Notes under the pieces: model-generated
Database searches by the model: none
What the model saw: only the letters and a program-made list of their open reading frames with translations
Told to the model about the DNA's origin: nothing
Made by a program: the position numbers and the translations under genes
Shown: piece after piece, positions 1-5,132 of the stretch
Numbering within the stretch: position 1 is the stretch's first letter
Layout: every line of letters starts with the position of its first letter
From: UBA1038 sp964480995
Lineage (GTDB): Bacteria; Bacillota; Clostridia; Christensenellales; Aristaeellaceae
Direction of reading: 5' to 3'
Assembly (NCBI GenBank): GCA_964480995.1
Contig: CAYZRZ010000123.1
Span: forward strand, 1 to 6,235
Length of the DNA stretch: 6,235 bases

Positions 1-4
1 TTCT

Positions 5-31
5 TTAGCACTCTTAAAGGTCGAGTGCTAA
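5..31 (-). promoter_or_regulatory. CIRCE operator (HrcA binding site)
   Basis: A perfect 9-bp inverted repeat, TTAGCACTC at 5-13 and GAGTGCTAA at 23-31, is separated by exactly 9 nt. Both arms match the published CIRCE consensus TTAGCACTC-N9-GAGTGCTAA at every position. CIRCE is bound by the repressor HrcA and controls groESL and/or the hrcA-grpE-dnaK operon in Firmicutes and many other bacteria. Here it sits just downstream of a leftward -10 box, around the likely transcription start, which is the usual place for HrcA repression. The regulated gene must lie off the left edge on the minus strand; which chaperone operon it is cannot be seen. Confidence 0.95.
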
Positions 32-41
32 GCCTGTGCAT

Positions 42-70
42 ACTATAGCGCATATTGGCGGAAATGGCAA
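42..70 (-). promoter_or_regulatory. Leftward sigma-A promoter of a heat-shock gene
   Basis: Read on the minus strand, a -35 box TTGCCA (65-70) and a -10 box TATAGT (42-47) are separated by 17 nt (48-64), the optimal spacing. The predicted start near position 35 falls immediately before the CIRCE operator (5-31), so HrcA binding would overlap initial transcription. An AT-rich tract at 81-105 lies upstream of the -35 box and could act as a distal UP element, which is inference. The downstream gene is outside the window. Confidence 0.85.
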
Positions 71-85
71 GAGCCTGGAGCAAAA

Positions 86-105
86 TTTTTTATACTTTTT
101 TATAC
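86..105. repeat. Tandem 10-bp AT-rich direct repeat
   Basis: TTTTTTATAC occurs twice head to tail, at 86-95 and 96-105, without mismatch. The tract lies between the terminator of the leftward peptidase gene and the leftward heat-shock promoter, about 15 bp upstream of its -35 box. It may serve as an UP-type or intrinsically bent upstream sequence. Its low complexity means it could also be chance. Confidence 0.6.
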
Positions 106-133
106 TGACAGGCCTGCCGCTCCTAATAATAAA

Positions 134-155
134 CCCTCTCCGGCATCGGAGAGGG
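134..155 (-). terminator. Hairpin terminator of the C39-like peptidase gene
   Basis: CCCTCTCCG (134-142) and CGGAGAGGG (147-155) form a perfect 9-bp stem with a 4-nt loop. On the minus strand the stem is followed by the T-rich run TTTATTATTA (positions 133 down to 124). It starts 31 nt past the stop codon of the leftward peptidase gene. It insulates that gene from the heat-shock promoter downstream. The T run is interrupted, so efficiency is uncertain. Confidence 0.8.
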
Positions 156-186
156 CTGTGAGAAGGTTCAGGCTGTGCCGATCTGC

Positions 187-978
187 TTAGTTCTGCAAGC
201 TCGGCACAATGAAGCACATGTCGTTGAGTTCTTCTTCAGGGAAGAAATCATAGAAGGTGAAATTGTACAGGAAGCGCTCGGCGGGATAGATCCCGTAGCC
301 GTCCTGGTTGTGATCGGTGGTATCGTACGGATCAGCAACGATCAGTACATCATCCTGCTGGGTTTCGGTGCCCATGGTGTCATAGCCGATGATGACCTGC
401 CAGTGACCGCCCCAATCGTTCCAGCCGATCAGGATGGGTTTGCCCTCTGCCAGCGTCTCGCGGACAAAGTCCAGCGTGAAGACCTCGTAGACACTCTCCC
501 CCGCGTCAAACACGGAGTAAATATCAAAGCCGCCCACGCCCTCCAGCATGCTGATCATGCCGCGGGTGGTGGTTGCGCCGGGGGTTAATCCGTTTTCACG
601 GAAAGCCGCCAGGGTCTCTTCATTATGATCGCCCAGCTTTCCGTACCAGTCCAGCACCATCAGCACGCTGCTGACGCCGCAGCTCCACTCGGAGGTCTGC
701 TGCTGGGTTCTAAAGTTGGTCAGGATGGTCAGGGAGTCCGTATCTTCCATATGATAGAAATCCGGGTGACGGAAGTAGGGGCTATCCTGATGGTCGCCCT
801 CCCGCTCTACGCTGTCCGCGCCGTCTTCCGGGCTTAAGTCAACCGTGTAGGGAATCTTCATCTCATCCGAGTATGCGGGTGAGGGGGACGAATCAAGGAC
901 GGGAGCGGCTTCCGCGTAAGCGGACGCAGCGCCAAATAGCAGAACAGAAACCAAGGCGAATACAATCAGTTTTTTCAT
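187..978 (-). CDS. Secreted C39-like (papain-fold) cysteine peptidase
   Basis: A 263-residue protein with an N-terminal signal peptide: MKK, a hydrophobic core at about 4-16, and a probable cleavage after AYA (residue 22). A loosely conserved acidic linker (about 25-80) is followed by a papain-like domain of the C39_2 type (about 82-258). The visible catalytic set is Gln94 (oxyanion, six residues before the nucleophile as in papain), Cys100 in SEWSCGVSS, His192 in GGHWQVIIGYD and Asp216 in VADPYD. D222-x-N224-x-D226-G227 resembles a calcium-binding loop. The start is supported by AAAGG (987-991) 8 nt upstream of ATG. C39-like proteins are known as exported peptidases of varied function, whereas true C39 domains cut double-glycine leaders inside ABC transporters; no transporter or peptide gene is present here, so the substrate is unknown. 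The gene stands alone with its own terminator. No clear promoter lies directly upstream, so it may be read from about position 1280. Confidence 0.8.
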   Translation of the reverse strand: MKKLIVFALVSVLLFGAASAYAEAAPVLDSSPSPAYSDEMKIPYTVDLSPEDGADSVEREGDHQDSPYFRHPDFYHMEDTDSLTILTNFRTQQQTSEWSCGVSSVLMVLDWYGKLGDHNEETLAAFRENGLTPGATTTRGMISMLEGVGGFDIYSVFDAGESVYEVFTLDFVRETLAEGKPILIGWNDWGGHWQVIIGYDTMGTETQQDDVLIVADPYDTTDHNQDGYGIYPAERFLYNFTFYDFFPEEELNDMCFIVPSLQN

Positions 979-1149
979 TTCTTTTACCTTTCATAAACCA
1001 ATTGCACCTGTAATGGAACATTCTCCGCCGTCTATTGAGTTTATTGTGACGCATGGGTACTTGTCTTTTATATCAATTCGCAGGACGTGTGCTCGAGTCT
1101 ATATAGTAACGAATTACTTTTACTACTCCATGTTGTTTTATACAAGTGC

Positions 1150-1280
1150 TGGCGGGATATCCCCGCGAGACCTACAGGGCGCTTGTGCCCTGCGCTATAA
1201 AACCTTCAGGCCCGCGTTTGGGCCCAACCTGGGGCGGCAGATACTTCTGCCCTTGCGCTCAACCTCCTCCTTCTCACAGG
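1150..1280 (-). ncRNA. Candidate structured RNA or structured leader, family not recognised
   Basis: Four hairpins lie within about 100 bp, flanked on both sides by AT-rich DNA. They are GGCAG/CTGCC (1236-1240 with 1247-1251), GGCCC/GGGCC (1209-1213 with 1220-1224), CAGGGC/GCCCTG (1175-1180 with 1187-1192) and GCGGG/CCCGC (1152-1156 with 1162-1166). GCGC at 1255-1258 and 1192-1195 could close the first two into a branched domain. Minus-strand transcription is favoured because a perfect TATAAT lies just upstream (1286-1291) and because the 1208/1225 pair is a G-U wobble only on that strand. No U-rich terminator follows, so the 3' end is unknown; the transcript may run about 300 nt into the peptidase gene as a leader. 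I do not recognise the conserved cores of tmRNA, RNase P, SRP RNA, T-box or the common riboswitches. A divergent 6S RNA is not excluded, although the separate hairpins do not look like its single long rod. Confidence 0.4.
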
Positions 1281-1285
1281 ATGCT

Positions 1286-1314
1286 ATTATACACTTTTTC
1301 ATGATTTGTGCATT
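1286..1314 (-). promoter_or_regulatory. Leftward promoter with perfect TATAAT and AT-rich upstream flank
   Basis: On the minus strand TATAAT occupies 1286-1291, putting the start near 1279. The -35 position at 17-nt spacing (1309-1314) reads AATGCA, a poor match to TTGACA. The sequence further upstream (1315-1337) is almost pure A/T, resembling the UP element of strong stable-RNA promoters. The predicted transcript begins at the edge of the hairpin-rich block. The consensus -10 box makes a promoter plausible, and the weak -35 box lowers confidence. Confidence 0.5.
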
Positions 1315-1365
1315 ATGATTTTGAAATTTATTTTGAACCGACGCTCCTGAGAGAGGATTTCAGGC

Positions 1366-1430
1366 ATTGCCGCGCTGCCTCGCGTTACACCGGAGCAGCG
1401 CTGCCTTCTCCTCGTGACCGAGACGGCAAT
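1366..1430. repeat. Nested inverted repeats able to form a three-way junction
   Basis: Outer arms ATTGCCG (1366-1372) and CGGCAAT (1424-1430) enclose two smaller hairpins. One is GCGCTGC (1372-1378) with GCAGCGC (1395-1401); the other is CTCG (1411-1414) with CGAG (1419-1422). G1372 is shared between two stems, so not all pairs can form at once. The element ends at the -35 box of the rightward promoter, so that promoter does not transcribe it. It could be a fold in a transcript from elsewhere, a cruciform or protein-binding region, or chance. Confidence 0.4.
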
Positions 1431-1460
1431 TTGCCATCGCTTTCTCACGCATGGTATACT
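1431..1460 (+). promoter_or_regulatory. Sigma-A promoter of glgP-queT
   Basis: A -35 box TTGCCA (1431-1436) and a -10 box TATACT (1455-1460) are separated by 18 nt. TGG directly before the -10 box (1452-1454) makes it an extended -10 promoter. The predicted start near 1467 gives a leader of about 30 nt before the glgP ATG, too short for a riboswitch. The palindrome GGCAA-T-TTGCC (1425-1435) overlaps the -35 box and may be an operator. Confidence 0.8.
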
Positions 1461-1462
1461 GT

Positions 1463-1476
1463 GGTAAACGTGTATT
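1463..1476 (+). promoter_or_regulatory. Possible cre-like (CcpA) site at the glgP start point
   Basis: GGTAAACGTGTATT matches the degenerate cre consensus TGWAARCGYTWNCW at 11 of 14 positions, including the central CG. Mismatches are at consensus positions 1, 10 and 13. It covers the predicted transcription start, where CcpA binding would repress. Catabolite control of a glycogen-degrading enzyme is biologically reasonable, but the degenerate motif occurs by chance. Confidence 0.25.
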
Positions 1477-1496
1477 GAACCCGTTTGGAGGAAGTA

Positions 1497-3938
1497 ATGG
1501 CCACGAAGTCATTTGACAAGGAATCCATCAAGCAGTCCATTTTGGGCAAGCTGCAGCGCTACAACGGCAAGACGCTTGAAGAGGCAAACAACCAGCAGAT
1601 ATACAACGCGGTGGCATCCACAGTACGAGACCAGATCATGCAGCGATGGGTTGATTACCGGGAGCGCGACCGCGCCTATCAGGGCAAGCGGCTGTACTAT
1701 ATGAGCATCGAGTTTTTGGTCGGCAGAAGCCTGTACAGCAATGTGCTGAACCTGTGCGCGACCGCTGAATATACCCGGGCGCTGACCGAGCTTGGCATCG
1801 CCTGGCAGGAGATCATGCCGTCGGAACCCGAGCCGGGCCTTGGCAACGGGGGGCTGGGGCGCCTGGCTGCCTGCTTTTTGGACAGCCTGTCCACGCTGGA
1901 TCTGCCCGCGATGGGCAGCACCATCCGCTATGAGTACGGCCTGTTCCGTCAAAAGCTGACCGATGGCCAGCAGGTGGAACTGCCCGACGATTGGCTCGTC
2001 AACGGCAATGTGTGGGAGATGCCCGCCGCGGAAGAGAGTGTGGACATCTGCTTTGAAGGCCATGTTGTCTCAAAGGAATCAGCCGGCCGAACCGTCTTTG
2101 AAGTGGAGGGCGGCCGGATCGTAGAGGCCGTGCCCTACGATATGCCTGTGGTGGGACACGAAGCCGATACGGTCAACAGCCTGCGCATGTGGCGGGCCAG
2201 AAGCCGCACGGCCATGGATTTTCATACTTTTTCAAGCGGAGATTACCGCAACGCCTCTCTTGAGCAGGAGCTGGCCAGCATCATATCAAAGGTCCTGTAT
2301 CCTGAAGACAACCACCATGAAGGCAAGACCTTGCGGCTGAGTCAGCAGTACTTTTTAACAAGCGCAACCCTGCAGTATGCGCTGAAGGATTTTAAGAGCC
2401 GCTTTGGCAATAACTTTCAGCTGTTGCCTGACAAAGCCGTCTTCCATATCAACGACACACACCCCGGCTTTGCCATCCCCGAGCTTATGCGCCTGCTGAT
2501 GGATCAGGAGGGGCTGGGCTGGGATGAGGCGCAGCAGATCACCATGCGTTGCATGGCCTACACCAATCACACCGTCATGCAGGAAGCGCTGGAGCGCTGG
2601 CCGCAGGACCTTGTCCGCCGCCAGGTACCGCGGATCTATATGATCATGGAGGAAATGAACCGCCGCCTGTGTGACATGCTGTGGCACAAATTCCCTGGTG
2701 ACTGGGACCGCATCGCCCGCATGGCCATCCTGGCTTATGACCAAGTGCACATGGCCAACCTGTGTGTCGCATGGAGCTACTGCGTCAATGGCGTCAGCCG
2801 CCTGCACGGCGACATCCTCAAGCAGGACACTTTCCATGACTACAGCCTGATCTATCCGCAGAAGTTTACATACATTACCAACGGCATTACCCACCGCCGC
2901 TGGCTGATGGCCTGCAACCCCAGGCTGGCTGAGCTGATCACGGAAGCCATCGGCCCCCGGTGGCAACATGAGCCCGATCAGCTGGAAAACCTGCTGCCCT
3001 TGCGCGACGATACCGCCTTCCGCGAAAAATTCCTGCAGGTCAAGCAGCACAACAAGGCCACCTTCGCCGCCTGGATCAAAGCGCGGCAAAAAATAGTCCT
3101 GGATACCGATACCCTGTTTGACGTGCAGGTGAAGCGGCTGCATGAGTACAAGCGGCAGATGCTCAACGCCCTGCACATCCACGCGCTGTACAACCGCATC
3201 GTGGATGACCCGAATATCGACATGCTGCCACGCACCTTCATCTTCGGCGCCAAGGCCAGCCCCGGCTACGCCAAGGCCAAGCTGATCATCCGCTATATCC
3301 TGGCGCTGTCCCGCCTGATTGACAGGCATCCGCGCGCGAGGAAGCTGCTGAAGGTGCTGTTTGTAGAAAATTACAATGTGTCAGCCGCCGAAATGCTGAT
3401 CCCTGCCGCCGAACTGTCAGAGCAGCTGTCCACTGCCGGAAAAGAGGCCAGCGGCACCGGCAATATGAAGTTCATGATGAACGGCGCTGTCACGATCGGC
3501 ACGCTGGACGGCGCCAATGTGGAGATCTCTGAGCAGGTAGGCGATGACAACATCTATATCTTCGGCATGCGCGCAGACAAGGTCAACACACTATATCAGG
3601 ATGGAAGCTATTCTCCCATCGGCATCTATGAGCAGAATGCCGAGCTGAGAAGGGCACTCACCCAGATGATCGACGGCACGCTATTCCCCGATAATCCTGC
3701 CCTTTTGCAAGCTTTGTATCACGATCTGCTGTTTGGCAGCTGGGGCGCGCCGGCTGATCCTTATTTTGTGCTGAAGGATTTCGGCTCCTACTCCATGGCG
3801 CAGCGGCGCGTCGATCTTGACTACCGCGACAGCGGGGACTGGCTCAGGATGGCCATCACCAATACGGCAATGAGCGGCCTATTCTCCAGCGATCGCAGCA
3901 TCGCCGACTACAACCGCATGATTTGGAAGCTGAAGTAA
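1497..3938 (+). CDS. glgP: Glycogen/starch (alpha-glucan) phosphorylase
   Basis: An 813-residue cytoplasmic PLP enzyme (EC 2.4.1.1) that phosphorolytically releases glucose-1-phosphate from the non-reducing ends of glycogen or maltodextrin. The GT35 phosphorylase domain covers nearly the whole protein. Diagnostic blocks are LGNGGLGR (115-122), NDTHP (319-323), AYTNHT (354-359), KRLHEYKRQ (546-554) and the signature EASGTGNMKFMMN (650-662), in which Lys658 is the expected PLP Schiff-base lysine. All key blocks are intact and the length is normal for bacterial GlgP; the extended regulatory N-terminus of animal enzymes is absent. The start is ATG 1497, with GGAGG at 1487-1491 five nt upstream. 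An in-frame TTG at 1485 overlaps that ribosome binding site and is rejected. No other glg genes are present. The next gene, a QueT-type transporter, starts 4 nt after the stop, so the two are probably cotranscribed from 1431-1460. MalP-type maltodextrin phosphorylase is an alternative substrate assignment. Confidence 0.96.
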   Translation: MATKSFDKESIKQSILGKLQRYNGKTLEEANNQQIYNAVASTVRDQIMQRWVDYRERDRAYQGKRLYYMSIEFLVGRSLYSNVLNLCATAEYTRALTELGIAWQEIMPSEPEPGLGNGGLGRLAACFLDSLSTLDLPAMGSTIRYEYGLFRQKLTDGQQVELPDDWLVNGNVWEMPAAEESVDICFEGHVVSKESAGRTVFEVEGGRIVEAVPYDMPVVGHEADTVNSLRMWRARSRTAMDFHTFSSGDYRNASLEQELASIISKVLYPEDNHHEGKTLRLSQQYFLTSATLQYALKDFKSRFGNNFQLLPDKAVFHINDTHPGFAIPELMRLLMDQEGLGWDEAQQITMRCMAYTNHTVMQEALERWPQDLVRRQVPRIYMIMEEMNRRLCDMLWHKFPGDWDRIARMAILAYDQVHMANLCVAWSYCVNGVSRLHGDILKQDTFHDYSLIYPQKFTYITNGITHRRWLMACNPRLAELITEAIGPRWQHEPDQLENLLPLRDDTAFREKFLQVKQHNKATFAAWIKARQKIVLDTDTLFDVQVKRLHEYKRQMLNALHIHALYNRIVDDPNIDMLPRTFIFGAKASPGYAKAKLIIRYILALSRLIDRHPRARKLLKVLFVENYNVSAAEMLIPAAELSEQLSTAGKEASGTGNMKFMMNGAVTIGTLDGANVEISEQVGDDNIYIFGMRADKVNTLYQDGSYSPIGIYEQNAELRRALTQMIDGTLFPDNPALLQALYHDLLFGSWGAPADPYFVLKDFGSYSMAQRRVDLDYRDSGDWLRMAITNTAMSGLFSSDRSIADYNRMIWKLK

Positions 3939-3942
3939 GTTT

Positions 3943-4428
3943 ATGAGCATTAAAAAGATGAGCGCCAGGTCTATCGCCGCGGGCGGGCTGGTGGCGGGCC
4001 TCTACATCGCCCTGACCGCCCTGTTCGCGCCGATGAGCTTTGGAGCGATCCAGTTTCGTGTATCCGAAGCCCTGACTATGCTGCCTATACTCTCGCCCGC
4101 TGCCGTACCGGGCCTTTTTGTGGGCTGTCTGCTCAGCAACATTATACTGGGCGCTCCCTGGCAGGATATCATTTTCGGCAGCCTGGCCACGCTGCTTGCC
4201 GCCATCCTGACACGCTGGCTGCGCCGCAGCCAATGGCTGGCTGCGCTCATGCCGGTTGTTTTCAACGGCTTGATCGTGGGCGGTATGCTGTCAGTTGTAT
4301 ACACCCTGCCCTTCGCCGCCACTGCCGCGACCGTTGCGCTGGGCGAAGCAGCCGTATGCTACATGCTGGGCCTGCCGCTGGTAGGTCTGCTGTATAAGCG
4401 ATTCGGCGAGGAACTGGCGAAGTATTGA
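3943..4428 (+). CDS. queT: QueT-family queuosine-precursor transporter (ECF S component)
   Basis: A small, very hydrophobic 161-residue protein with about five or six membrane segments (roughly 10-30, 46-70, 74-91, 98-120 and 125-150). The block IQFRVSEALTMLP (36-48) in the first loop is characteristic of the QueT family, which is annotated as a transporter of queuosine precursors such as preQ1. Such S components bind the substrate in the membrane and need a shared ECF module (two ATPases and a T subunit), not encoded here. The length is typical of the family. The start ATG lies 4 nt after the glgP stop, with only a weak GAAG (3932-3935) upstream, which suggests translational coupling. A second ATG at 3958 has no better ribosome binding site. 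Many queT genes sit behind a preQ1 riboswitch; the short intergenic gap excludes one directly upstream. Family membership is well supported; the exact ligand is inferred. Confidence 0.85.
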   Translation: MSIKKMSARSIAAGGLVAGLYIALTALFAPMSFGAIQFRVSEALTMLPILSPAAVPGLFVGCLLSNIILGAPWQDIIFGSLATLLAAILTRWLRRSQWLAALMPVVFNGLIVGGMLSVVYTLPFAATAATVALGEAAVCYMLGLPLVGLLYKRFGEELAKY

Positions 4429-4447
4429 GATTTTTATCAATAAAGAC

Positions 4448-4471
4448 GCCCTTCGCATCCTTGCGAAGGGC
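4448..4471. terminator. Bidirectional terminator between convergent queT and V-ATPase operons
   Basis: GCCCTTCGC (4448-4456) and GCGAAGGGC (4463-4471) form a perfect 9-bp stem with a 6-nt loop. It lies 20 nt past the queT stop and 20 nt past the stop of the convergent subunit D gene. Flanks are AT-rich on both sides (ATCATTTAA rightward; GTCTTTATTG leftward), giving short interrupted U tracts in either direction. Its position between convergent genes supports use by both. Confidence 0.8.
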
Positions 4472-4490
4472 ATCATTTAACGTCAATCAA

Positions 4491-5132
4491 TCAGCCTTCC
4501 CGCTGCGCCAGCATTTCCTTCACCTTCATCAGCCGGGTGAGCGCCCCGCGCTCGTTCTCTTCCAGCTTCATGGCGATGTAGCGGATCGTTTCTTCCAGCT
4601 GGGGGATCATCACATACTCCAGCGCGTTGACGCGGCGGCGGGTCTTCTGGATCTCGTCGGCCAGCATCTCGCAGGACTTTTCCTTCTCAGACAGGGCAAT
4701 TAATTGCGGCAGCACGCCCGCCATGGTGGAGATGGCATTGTCCAGCTGGGCGGAGGTCTCGGCCATGCCGTAGGGCAGGCTGACCGCTCCATCCTCCTGA
4801 AGCTCATCCATACGGTATACGGGCACTTTGACCGAAAGAATGCTTCTTTGACCGATTGAGATGGCGGCCTGTCTGGCCGGATACATCAAGGCCTGGCGCA
4901 AAGCGCCCGGCTCCATCACCGCGCGGGCAAGGGCAAAATCCTTCATTGCCAGGCCGAGCGCGCGCTCCACCTCCAATCTCAAGCTGTAATTCTCCCTGAC
5001 CAGCACGATGAAGCGGCGAACCAGCTCATCACGCTTGTCCTTGAGCAGCTTATGGCCCCGCTTAGCCGTAGCCAGGCGGCGCTTCATCTGCGTCAGCTCC
5101 ATACGCGTGGGGTTTACATTGAGGACGGCCAT
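4491..5132 (-). CDS. ntpD: V/A-type ATP synthase subunit D (central rotor stalk)
   Basis: A 213-residue protein with the N-terminal family signature NPTRMELTQMKRRLATAKRG, then HKLLKDKRDEL. Subunit D is the central shaft that rotates within the A3B3 hexamer and links it to the membrane rotor. Two long charged helices, near the N-terminus (about 5-75) and the C-terminus (about 145-205), match its coiled-coil hairpin. The length is normal for the family. The ATG follows the subunit B stop directly (TAAATG). Its ribosome binding site GGAGG (5144-5148, minus strand) lies inside the end of subunit B, 11 nt from the start, so translation is probably coupled. This is the last gene before the terminator at 4448-4471; the H, J or similar genes that follow D in some operons are absent. 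The gene is also called atpD in some annotations. Confidence 0.95.
   Translation of the reverse strand: MAVLNVNPTRMELTQMKRRLATAKRGHKLLKDKRDELVRRFIVLVRENYSLRLEVERALGLAMKDFALARAVMEPGALRQALMYPARQAAISIGQRSILSVKVPVYRMDELQEDGAVSLPYGMAETSAQLDNAISTMAGVLPQLIALSEKEKSCEMLADEIQKTRRRVNALEYVMIPQLEETIRYIAMKLEENERGALTRLMKVKEMLAQREG

Larger units (their letters stand above)
979..1484. other. 506-bp divergent intergenic region between the peptidase gene and glgP
   Basis: No credible protein gene lies here. The part next to the peptidase gene (992-1149) is AT-rich and shows no convincing sigma-A promoter; a small hairpin, AGTAA with a TTCG loop on the minus strand (1109-1122), is the only structure noticed. 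The middle (1150-1280) is a GC-rich hairpin cluster. The interval 1286-1345 carries a leftward TATAAT with an AT-rich upstream flank. The interval 1366-1430 is another inverted-repeat cluster, followed by the rightward glgP promoter (1431-1460). The open frame from 1013 to 1318 crosses the hairpins, has no ribosome binding site and looks spurious. Confidence 0.7.

Noticed and set aside
175..588. Open reading frame of 137 codons on the plus strand opposite the C39-like peptidase gene
   Set aside because: The minus-strand gene has a signal peptide, catalytic residues, ribosome binding site and terminator; the plus-strand frame has none of these.
1109..1122. Small AGTAA/TTACT hairpin with a TTCG loop (minus strand) as a terminator
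   Set aside because: The stem is only 5 AT-rich base pairs and no U tract follows on the minus strand; on the plus strand the four Ts are too few to support a call.
1150..1280. Rho-independent terminator in the GC-rich hairpin cluster
   Set aside because: None of the four hairpins is followed by a T run on either strand.
1013..1318. Open reading frame of 101 codons on the plus strand in the intergenic region
   Set aside because: No ribosome binding site, no recognisable protein features, and its frame runs straight through the hairpin cluster and the AT-rich flanks, whose composition shifts sharply along it.
1485..1496. TTG as an upstream start for glgP
   Set aside because: The TTG overlaps the GGAGG ribosome binding site, which is ideally spaced for the ATG at 1497.
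1467..1496. Riboswitch in the glgP-queT leader (for example preQ1)
   Set aside because: The predicted leader is only about 30 nt and contains no stem followed by an A-rich tail of the preQ1 type; none fits in the 4-nt glgP-queT gap either.
2355..3329. Open reading frame of 324 codons on the minus strand inside glgP
   Set aside because: It is entirely antisense to conserved phosphorylase blocks and has no family features. Long antisense frames are common opposite GC-rich genes with biased codon use.
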